A DNA stretch of 64,000 bases from Rugosimonospora acidiphila (GTDB lineage Bacteria > Actinomycetota > Actinomycetes > Mycobacteriales > Micromonosporaceae), in the NCBI RefSeq assembly GCF_039543385.1, contig NZ_BAABJQ010000014.1:173455-237454 (forward strand). Reading direction: 5' to 3'. Numbering within the stretch: the first letter of the stretch is position 1; the number at the start of each line of letters is the position of its first letter. Below, piece after piece: positions 26,742-33,650 of this stretch. The notes under the pieces were generated by a model. The model saw nothing but the letters and a program-made list of their open reading frames with translations, had not been told where the DNA came from and ran no database searches. A program made the translations under genes and the position numbers.

Positions 26742-27506
26742 TCAGGCACCCCGGTGGTGGGCGCCGGGCGTGTAGCCGAAGGCGCGACGGAATACGTCGA
26801 TGAACGCGCTCGTGGAGGACCAGCCGCAGCGATGGGCGACGGCGGTCACCGGCGCACCGTCGGCGAGCATGCGCAGGGCATGGTAGAGGCGCAGCTGGGT
26901 ACGCCACTGCGGGAAGGTCATGCCCAGTTCGGCGCGGAACAGGCGGCTGAGCGTCCGCTCGCTGGCACCGGTGGCGGCGCCCAACGACGCGAGGGTGCGC
27001 GGATCGGCGGGATCCCGGTGCAGCAGCGCGCACACCGCCCGCAGCCGGGGATCGGCCGGGGTGGGCAGGTGAACGGCCTCCTGCGGCGAGGCACGCAGCC
27101 GGTCGAGCAGCACCGCGCGCAGGCGCTGCCGCTCGGGAGGGTCCTTGCCGGAACCCCGAGGGTCGCCGGGGCCCCGGGTATAGGCGATGATCAGTTCGCG
27201 CAGCAGCGGATCGACGGCCAGCACCGTGGGTGCCGCCAACTGGAGCGGGTTGACGTCCGCGGGCAGGCCGAGCAGGTGCAGGTCCAGGTGGCCCTGGGCG
27301 CGGTGGGCGTGCGCGCATCCGGCGGGAACCCAGATGGCGCGGGTACCCGGGGCGAACCAGGTGCCGGCGCCGGTGGTCACGGCCACCACCCCGGAGCCCG
27401 CGTAGACGATTTGGTGCTCGTCGTGGCGGTGCGGGTCGATGGTCTGGCCGGGGGTGAGCGTCAGGGTGCGCGTCCGCGCCTGGGGTGAGTGGCGGATTTT
27501 CGACAT
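26742..27506 (-). CDS. AraC-family transcriptional regulator
   Basis: 254 residues starting MSKIRHSPQ at 27506. An N-terminal cupin sensor domain (IDPHRHDEHQIVYAGSGVVAV, WVPAGCAHAHRAQG) is followed by the AraC DNA-binding domain with two helix-turn-helices (LASLGAATGASERTLSRLF and VTAVAHRCGWSSTSAFIDVF). It is divergent from the MFS exporter gene with only 54 bp between the starts, so it most likely controls that transporter. Confidence 0.88.
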   Translation of the reverse strand: MSKIRHSPQARTRTLTLTPGQTIDPHRHDEHQIVYAGSGVVAVTTGAGTWFAPGTRAIWVPAGCAHAHRAQGHLDLHLLGLPADVNPLQLAAPTVLAVDPLLRELIIAYTRGPGDPRGSGKDPPERQRLRAVLLDRLRASPQEAVHLPTPADPRLRAVCALLHRDPADPRTLASLGAATGASERTLSRLFRAELGMTFPQWRTQLRLYHALRMLADGAPVTAVAHRCGWSSTSAFIDVFRRAFGYTPGAHHRGA

Positions 27507-27560
27507 TGGTTGGCACCTTATCGGAAGCGCGCCACGGTCGGCCCCGGCCAGGATGGCCGG

Positions 27561-28856
27561 GTGTCGATGAACTCGATCCCGCGCACCCGCGGCCCCATCA
27601 CCGCACTGTCCGTGGGACACGCCTGCGTGGACGTCTATCAGGGCGCGGTGGCCGCGCTGCTGCCGTTCTTCGTGTCCGAGCGGGACTACACCTACGCCAC
27701 CGTCGCCGGCATCGTGCTGGCCGCGTCCCTGCTGTCCTCGGTCGTGCAGCCGCTGTTCGGGGCGTTGACCGACAGGTGGGCCATGCCCTGGCTGCTGCCG
27801 GTCGGCACCCTGGCGGGCGGTGCGGGCGTCGCCCTGGCCGGCGTGGGCGGCTCCTACCCCCTGACCCTGGCGGCCGTCGGCGTCTCCGGGATCGGCGTCG
27901 CCGCGTACCACCCGGCCGCCGCCCGGGCGGCCCGCGCGGCCAGCCACGGCAGCCACACCGCGATGAGCTGGTTCTCGCTCGGGGGCAACCTCGGATTCGC
28001 CGCCGCCCCGCTGCTGGTCTCCGCCGTCATCGCCGCCGGCGGTCTGCCCGCCTCCCCGCTGCTGGGCATCCCCGCCCTGGCCGGCGCGGCGCTGTGCGTG
28101 GCCGCGCTGCGCGCATCGACGGCGGGCGCGCGCTCGGCTCGGGCCGAGGGCCCCGATGAGGGCCGGCACGAGGACCGGGACGACTGGGCCTCCTTCGGGA
28201 GGCTGACCGGCGCCATCGTGTGCCGGTCGATCGCCTTCGTCGGGCTCAGCGCGTTCATCTCCCTGTACGCGCGCCAGCGCACCGGTGGCGGTGGCCTGGC
28301 CGGCACCGTCGCGCTGTTCGTGCTGTATCTCGGCGGCGCGGTCGGCACCGTGGCCGGCGGCCGGCTCGCCACCCGCTTCGGCCGGCTGCCCGTGGTCCGG
28401 TGGTCCTACGCCGTCACCGTCCTGGCCGTGGCCGGCGTCGTGCTCGCACCCGGGCCGCCGCTGTACCTGTTCGTCGCGCTCGCCTCGGCCGGCCTGTACG
28501 TGCCCTTCTCCCTGCACATCACTCTCGGCCAGGACTACCTGCCCCGGCGGGTCGGCACCGCAAGCGGCGTCACCCTGGGCCTGGCCGTCAGCGCCGGCGG
28601 GGTGGCCAGCCCGCTGATCGGTGTCCTCGCCGACGCCACCTCGCTGCGCACCGCCCTCGCCCCGCTGATCGCGATGCCGGCCCTCGGCTGGCTGTTCCTG
28701 CGCACCCTCGCCGAGCCCGGCGCGGGCGGCCCGGCCACCGGCCGCCGGGCGCTGGTCGCCCAGCCGGAGCCCGCCCCGACCGGCGTCGGGCCGGATTCCG
28801 CCGCGGTCGCCGGCCCGACCGGGCGACCGGCCGCCGGGAAACCGTACGAACGGTGA
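27561..28856 (+). CDS. MFS transporter, probable efflux pump
   Basis: 431 residues with about 12 membrane segments. The motif PLFGALTDRWAMPWLLPVG is the MFS motif A and GIGVAAYHPAAARAARAAS resembles fosmidomycin-resistance (Fsr) type exporters. GTG 27561 is chosen (GGA lies upstream); ATG 27567 is the alternative. The C-terminal 40 residues are Pro/Ala-rich and outside the membrane. It is paired with the divergent AraC regulator, an arrangement common for drug efflux. Confidence 0.84.
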   Translation: MSMNSIPRTRGPITALSVGHACVDVYQGAVAALLPFFVSERDYTYATVAGIVLAASLLSSVVQPLFGALTDRWAMPWLLPVGTLAGGAGVALAGVGGSYPLTLAAVGVSGIGVAAYHPAAARAARAASHGSHTAMSWFSLGGNLGFAAAPLLVSAVIAAGGLPASPLLGIPALAGAALCVAALRASTAGARSARAEGPDEGRHEDRDDWASFGRLTGAIVCRSIAFVGLSAFISLYARQRTGGGGLAGTVALFVLYLGGAVGTVAGGRLATRFGRLPVVRWSYAVTVLAVAGVVLAPGPPLYLFVALASAGLYVPFSLHITLGQDYLPRRVGTASGVTLGLAVSAGGVASPLIGVLADATSLRTALAPLIAMPALGWLFLRTLAEPGAGGPATGRRALVAQPEPAPTGVGPDSAAVAGPTGRPAAGKPYER

Positions 28857-28915
28857 GGAAGACCCCCTGATCGAACACAACCCGGAGCCCGGCACGCGCC
28901 ACGCCGGGGGGTCGT

Positions 28916-28943
28916 TTGCTGACACCCTAGGGTGTCTTAGGGT
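28916..28943 (+). promoter_or_regulatory. Predicted promoter with operator for the HTH-dnaE pair
   Basis: TTGCTG (28916-28921) and TAGGGT (28938-28943), 16 bp apart, would place the transcription start at about the GTG at 28949, making the first gene leaderless. The spacer is occupied by the palindrome at 28921-28936. Confidence 0.4.
28921..28936. promoter_or_regulatory. Perfect 16-bp palindrome, probable operator
   Basis: GACACCCTAGGGTGTC is its own reverse complement. TAGGGTGT occurs at 28928-28935 and again at 28938-28945, a direct repeat at 10-bp spacing, so a protein could bind three half-sites on one helix face. No regulator that uses this site is known to me. Confidence 0.55.
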
Positions 28944-28948
28944 GTGGT

Positions 28949-29275
28949 GTGGCTGATGATCAGGGTGCGTTAACGGCTTCGTTACGCAATAGAGTGACCG
29001 CGCTCGCGGACTCCATGGTGCACATGCTCGACCTCGATCCGCTCGCGGTGGCGCGCAGCGCGCCCCGCCTGATCGACGAGGCGAAGTCGGTGATGGCCGC
29101 GGTGCGGAAGGCCGCGATCGCGGAGGCCGCGCAGAGCATGACGCACGCGGAGATAGCGGACGGGCTCGGGGTGTCGGCCTCGGCCGTCAACAACGCGCTC
29201 GTCGAGCATCGCGCCACCATTTTGCGGAAGCCGGTCGCCGCCGCCGGCACTCGGGGAGGGAATATCGGTGTCTGA
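28949..29275 (+). CDS. Small helix-turn-helix protein upstream of dnaE
   Basis: 108 residues from GTG 28949, probably leaderless. The C-terminal half has a sigma-region-4-like helix-turn-helix (MTHAEIADGLGVSASAVNNALVEHR); the N-terminal half is helical (LTASLRNRVTALADSMVHML). Its stop overlaps the dnaE start by 8 bp, so the two are co-transcribed. The palindrome in its promoter suggests autoregulation. Its function is not known to me. An internal GTG 16 codons in could also serve as start. Confidence 0.68.
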   Translation: MADDQGALTASLRNRVTALADSMVHMLDLDPLAVARSAPRLIDEAKSVMAAVRKAAIAEAAQSMTHAEIADGLGVSASAVNNALVEHRATILRKPVAAAGTRGGNIGV

Positions 29276-32200
29276 CCAGTTTGTACATCTCCACGTTCAC
29301 ACCGAGTTCTCGATCCTGGACGGAGCCGCCCGGATCAAGGACATGATGACCGAGGCGAAGCGTCTCGGCATGCCGGCGGTGGCCATCACCGACCACGGCA
29401 ACATGCACGGGGTCTACGAGTTCTTCAAGGCGGCCAAGGGCGCCGACATCACCCCGATCCTGGGCATCGAGGCGTACGTGGCGCCGGACACGCGCTTCGA
29501 CCGCCGGCCGGTACGGTGGGGCAAGCCCGACCAGAAGTCCGACGACGTGTCGGGTGCCGGCCGGTACACGCACATGACCATGTGGGCGTCCAACAGCCAG
29601 GGCCTGCACAACCTGTTCCGGCTGGCCTCCCGCGCCTCGATCGAGGGCACGTACGGCAAGCCGCGCATGGACGCGGAGCTGCTCGCGGAGTATTCCGGCG
29701 GCATCCTGGCCACCACCGGGTGCCCGTCCGGCGAGGTGCAGACCCGGCTGCGGCTGGGCCAGTACGACGAGGCGCTGGCCGCCGCCGCGCGTACCCAGGA
29801 GATCTTCGGCCGGGACAACTACTTCCTGGAGATCATGGACCACGGCCTGGAGATCGAGCGGCGGGTCCGGGACGGCCTGATCGACATCGGGCGCAAGCTG
29901 GGCATCCGGCCGGTGGTCACCAACGACTCGCACTACACGGTCCCGGACCAGGCCACTGCGCACGACGCGCTGCTGTGCGTGCAGACCAACGCCAACATCT
30001 CCGACACCAACCGGTTCCGGTTCGACGGCAGCGGCTACTACCTGAAGTCGGCCGACGAGATGCGCCAGGTGGACTCCTCGGAACTGTGGCTGGAGGGGTG
30101 CAGGAACACCCTGCTGATCGCGGAGCGGGTCGACACCACCGACATGTTCACGTACCACAACCTGATGCCCCGCTTCCCCGCACCGGACGGCGAGACGGAG
30201 CAGAGCTGGTTCGAGAAGGAGGTCTGGGCCGGCATGGCCCGCCGGTACCCGGACGGCATCCAGGACGACCGCCGCCGGCAGTGCGAGTACGAGATCGGCG
30301 TGATCAGCCAGATGGGCTTCCCCGGGTACTTCCTGGTGGTGGCCGACTTCATCAACTGGGCCAAGGACAACGGCCACCAGGTGGGCCCGGGCCGCGGCTC
30401 GGCGGCGGGCAGCATCGTCGCGTACGCGCTGGGCATCACCGACCTCGACCCGATCGTCCACGGGCTGATCTTCGAGCGCTTCCTCAATCCCGAGCGCGCG
30501 TCCATGCCCGACATCGACACGGACTTCGACGAACGCGGGCGCACCGAGACCATCCGGTACGTCACCGAGAAGTACGGCGACGACCGGGTGGCGCAGATCG
30601 CCACCTTCGGCACCATCAAGGCCAAGGCCGCCATCAAGGACTCCGCCCGGGTGCTCGGCTACCCGTACGCGGTCGGCGACCGGATCACCAAGGCGTACCC
30701 GCCGGCCGTGATGGGCAAGGACATGCCCCTGATCGGCGCCTTCGACAGCAACCACCCCCGCTTCGGGGAGGCCACCGAGCTTCGCGCCCTGCACGACAGC
30801 GAGCCCGAGGTCGCGAAGATCATCGAGGTCGCCCGGGGACTGGAGGGCCTGGTACGGCAGACCGGCGTGCACGCCGCCGGGGTCATCATGTCCGCGGAGT
30901 CGCTGCTCGACCACGTGCCGGTCATGCGTCGCGAGGACGACGGGGCGATCATCACCCAGTTCGACTACCCCACGTGCGAGACGCTCGGCCTGATCAAGAT
31001 GGACTTCCTCGGGCTGCGCAACCTGAGCATCATGGCCGACGCGGTCAAGAACGTGGCCGCGACCACGGGCGAGACCATCGACCTGCTCAAGCTGCCGCTG
31101 GACGACCAGCCCACCTACGACCTGCTCTCGCGCGGCGACACGCTCGGCGTGTTCCAGCTCGACGGTGGGCCGATGCGGGCGCTGATGAAGCTGATGCGCC
31201 CGGACAACTTCGAGGACGTCTCCGCGCTGATCGCCCTGTACCGCCCCGGCCCCATGGGCGCGAACAGCCACACCAACTACGCGCTGCGCAAGAACGGGCA
31301 GCAGGAGATCGTGCCGATCCACCCCGAACTGGAGAAGCCGCTGGAGGGGATCGTCGGCCCGACGTACGGGCTGATCATCTACCAGGAGCAGGTGCAGCGC
31401 GCGGCGGTGGAGCTGGCCGGGTACTCGCTGGGCAAGGCGGACAACCTGCGCCGGGCGATGGGCAAGAAGAAGAAGGAGGTCCTGGACAAGGAGTTCGTGC
31501 CGTTCCAGGCCGGCATGCGCGAGCACGGGTACTCGGACAACGCCACCCAGACCATCTGGGACGTGCTGGTCCCGTTCGCCGACTACGCGTTCAACAAGGC
31601 GCACAGCGCCGCCTACGGCCTCATCGCTTACTGGACCGCGTACCTCAAGGCCAACTACCCCGCCGAGTACATGGCCGCGCTGCTCACCTCGGTCGGCGAC
31701 GACAAGGACCGGATGGCCCTGTACCTGGCCGAGTGCCGGCGCATGGGCCTGACCGTACTGCCGCCGGACGTCAACGAGTCCGTCGCGCAGTTCGCCCCGG
31801 TCAACGGCTCCATCCGGTTCGGCCTGCACGCGGTGCGCAACGTCGGCGGGCCGGTGGTCGAGTCCATCGTCGCCACCCGCAAGCGCAAGGGCGCCTACGC
31901 CTCGTTCAGCGACTTCATGAGCAAGGGCGAGCTTGCGGTCTGCAACAAGCGCACCATCGAATCCCTGATCAAGGCCGGCGCGTTCGACTCGCTCCAGCAC
32001 ACCCGTCAGGGCCTGCTGGAGATTCACGAGCAGGCCGTGGAAATGATGACCGGGGTCAAGCGCAAGGAGGCCGAGGGCCAGTTCGACCTGTTCGGCTCCA
32101 TCGTCGAGGAGGAGGAGACCCCGGTCGGGCTCACCATCGAGATCAAGACCCACGAGTGGGACAGCAGGACCCTGCTGTCCTTCGAGCGGGAGATGCTCGG

Positions 32201-32780
32201 CCTCTACGTCTCATCGCACCCGCTGGCCGGTACCGAACGGATCCTGCGCAGCAACTCCGAACACGCCATCGCGCAGATCGACGACGACGAGATGCCCGAC
32301 GGTGCGCAGATCACCATCGCCGGCATGCTCGTCGGCGTGGCCAAGCGCGTGACGAAGATGGGCAAGATGTGGGCGTCGGCGACCCTGGAGGACCTCGCCG
32401 GCTCCATCGAGGTGCTGTTCTTCCCGAACACGTACGAGTTGGTGTCCGACCGGCTGGCCGAGGACCTGGTGGTGGCGATCAAGGGTCGGGTCAACCGGCG
32501 GGACAGCGGCGTGGCCGTGGCCGTGTCCGACATGAGGATCCTCGACGTGAGCAGCGCGGCCACCGACGCCCGCCCGTTGACGATCAGCATGCGGCACACG
32601 TCGGTCAACGAGGAGCGGGTCGAGCGGCTCAACGAGATCCTCACCCGCCACCGCGGCAAGACCGAGGTGCGCCTGCAGGTCGGCCGGCACCTCCTGCGGC
32701 TGCAGGACCACTCGGTGGACGTCACCCCGGCGCTGCTCGCGGACCTGAAGGCACTCGTCGGGGCGGGCAACGTCTCCTGA
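29268..32780 (+). CDS. dnaE: DNA polymerase III alpha subunit
   Basis: 1170 residues, normal size for DnaE. The N-terminal PHP domain begins FVHLHVHTEFSILDGA; the polymerase active site is PDIDTDFDERGR near residue 415, with the upstream GPGRGSAAGS motif; FNKAHSAAYGLIAYWTAYLKA and the helix-hairpin-helix region follow, then an OB-fold (ITIAGMLVGVAKRVTKMGKMW). It is the catalytic subunit of the replicative polymerase. GTG 29268 has GGAGGG upstream and overlaps the small HTH gene by 8 bp. As the replicative polymerase it is probably essential and marks this part as chromosomal. Confidence 0.96.
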   Translation: MSDQFVHLHVHTEFSILDGAARIKDMMTEAKRLGMPAVAITDHGNMHGVYEFFKAAKGADITPILGIEAYVAPDTRFDRRPVRWGKPDQKSDDVSGAGRYTHMTMWASNSQGLHNLFRLASRASIEGTYGKPRMDAELLAEYSGGILATTGCPSGEVQTRLRLGQYDEALAAAARTQEIFGRDNYFLEIMDHGLEIERRVRDGLIDIGRKLGIRPVVTNDSHYTVPDQATAHDALLCVQTNANISDTNRFRFDGSGYYLKSADEMRQVDSSELWLEGCRNTLLIAERVDTTDMFTYHNLMPRFPAPDGETEQSWFEKEVWAGMARRYPDGIQDDRRRQCEYEIGVISQMGFPGYFLVVADFINWAKDNGHQVGPGRGSAAGSIVAYALGITDLDPIVHGLIFERFLNPERASMPDIDTDFDERGRTETIRYVTEKYGDDRVAQIATFGTIKAKAAIKDSARVLGYPYAVGDRITKAYPPAVMGKDMPLIGAFDSNHPRFGEATELRALHDSEPEVAKIIEVARGLEGLVRQTGVHAAGVIMSAESLLDHVPVMRREDDGAIITQFDYPTCETLGLIKMDFLGLRNLSIMADAVKNVAATTGETIDLLKLPLDDQPTYDLLSRGDTLGVFQLDGGPMRALMKLMRPDNFEDVSALIALYRPGPMGANSHTNYALRKNGQQEIVPIHPELEKPLEGIVGPTYGLIIYQEQVQRAAVELAGYSLGKADNLRRAMGKKKKEVLDKEFVPFQAGMREHGYSDNATQTIWDVLVPFADYAFNKAHSAAYGLIAYWTAYLKANYPAEYMAALLTSVGDDKDRMALYLAECRRMGLTVLPPDVNESVAQFAPVNGSIRFGLHAVRNVGGPVVESIVATRKRKGAYASFSDFMSKGELAVCNKRTIESLIKAGAFDSLQHTRQGLLEIHEQAVEMMTGVKRKEAEGQFDLFGSIVEEEETPVGLTIEIKTHEWDSRTLLSFEREMLGLYVSSHPLAGTERILRSNSEHAIAQIDDDEMPDGAQITIAGMLVGVAKRVTKMGKMWASATLEDLAGSIEVLFFPNTYELVSDRLAEDLVVAIKGRVNRRDSGVAVAVSDMRILDVSSAATDARPLTISMRHTSVNEERVERLNEILTRHRGKTEVRLQVGRHLLRLQDHSVDVTPALLADLKALVGAGNVS

Positions 32781-32917
32781 GGCCATCCCGGCCGACTACC
32801 GTCGCCGCCCGGTCGCCCGGCGCCGCGCTCATCGAGAGCCGGCGCCCTGGGCGGCCGGGCCGCCGGCGTCGACGACGGGGGACGTCAACGACGGGGGCTC
32901 TGCCCGAGTACGGGCGG

Positions 32918-33169
32918 CTACGGCCGCATCGCCAGTTGGACGATCGCGGCGGCGCCCATGGCCCCGGCCACCCGAGGGTTGATCCGGCTCAGCTCGAAAT
33001 AGACCTCGGCGAACGCCTCGACCTCCGAGCCGCGCTCGGCAGCCACGCGACGGGCGCCGAGCATCGCGTCGGCGACGCTGGCGCACATGCTGCGGTAGTC
33101 GCGCTCCGCGGCGGCGATGATGGCCGGGGGTGGTTCCCCGTCGTTGACGTTCCGGCCCTGGTACGACAT
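32918..33169 (-). CDS. Small hypothetical protein
   Basis: 83 residues starting MSYQGRNVNDGEPPP at ATG 33169, preceded by a strong GGGAGG ribosome-binding site. It is mostly helical (AIIAAAERDYRSMCASVADAM, VEAFAEVYFELSRINPRVAGAM), soluble, and without recognisable domain. It converges on dnaE. The good ribosome-binding site and codon bias support it as real; the function is unknown. Confidence 0.62.
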   Translation of the reverse strand: MSYQGRNVNDGEPPPAIIAAAERDYRSMCASVADAMLGARRVAAERGSEVEAFAEVYFELSRINPRVAGAMGAAAIVQLAMRP

Positions 33170-33559
33170 GTCATCCTCCCGGTAACTGGCGGGGCGTGTG
33201 ACGGTGCATCGACCGCCCCGCCCCGGCGTCGCCTACCGCCGCAGCCCTCCTGGCAGTACGGCGGCAGGGACTCGACCGGTTTCCGCGGTTCCCGCGGCTG
33301 CACAGTCATCCTTTGCGCGCCGCCCGGCCAGGACATCCGCCACCTGGCTCAGTCTGCTGCGACGGCTGCGGCATCCGCCGGTACCCGGCGGCGCGCATTC
33401 ACATCTCCGCTAGATGGCGGTTATTTCGCCCCCCTCGTGTCGACAGACTGATCTCCGCAGCGCCGGCCCCGTCCCCCCCGACAGGCCAAGCCGCAGAGGG
33501 GCCGGCGCAGCCAGCACCACCGCGTCACCGCCTGGGCCGGCGGTACGCGGTTAGAGCGA
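33170..33559. other. Intergenic stretch without a supported gene
   Basis: About 390 bp upstream of the small hypothetical gene and beyond the terminators of the LAL gene. It must hold the promoter of the 83-residue protein; I see no convincing coding frame, RNA gene or repeat. Confidence 0.5.
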
Positions 33560-33605
33560 GGCGGCCGAACGCACACTCGACGGCTGGCGTGAGCGTTCGG
33601 CCGCC
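33560..33605. terminator. Second hairpin after the LAL regulator gene
   Basis: A 13-bp stem (GGCGGCCGAACGC, 33560-33572, with its complement at 33593-33605) and a 20-nt loop. It lies just downstream of the stronger hairpin at 33612-33650. Confidence 0.5.
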
Positions 33606-33611
33606 CGCCGG

Positions 33612-33650
33612 GGCCCTGTCTTGCCGCCGGATGATCGGCAAGACAGGGCC
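33612..33650 (-). terminator. Terminator of the LAL regulator gene
   Basis: A perfect 15-bp stem (GGCCCTGTCTTGCCG and its complement at 33636-33650) with a 9-nt loop abuts the stop codon of the leftward regulator gene. Confidence 0.72.

Noticed and set aside
28861..28913. Terminator after the MFS exporter gene
   Set aside because: GACCCCC...GGGGGTC arms are 38 nt apart with an irregular interior; too weak to list as a feature.
29187..32153. 988-codon antisense frame to dnaE
   Set aside because: Composition (Val, Gly, His, Asp, Arg) is that of a reverse-strand GC shadow; no start signal or motif.
29516..33451. 1311-codon open frame overlapping dnaE
   Set aside because: It is the +1 shadow of dnaE: Arg/Gly/Pro-rich, no domains, and dnaE itself has every polymerase motif in its own frame.
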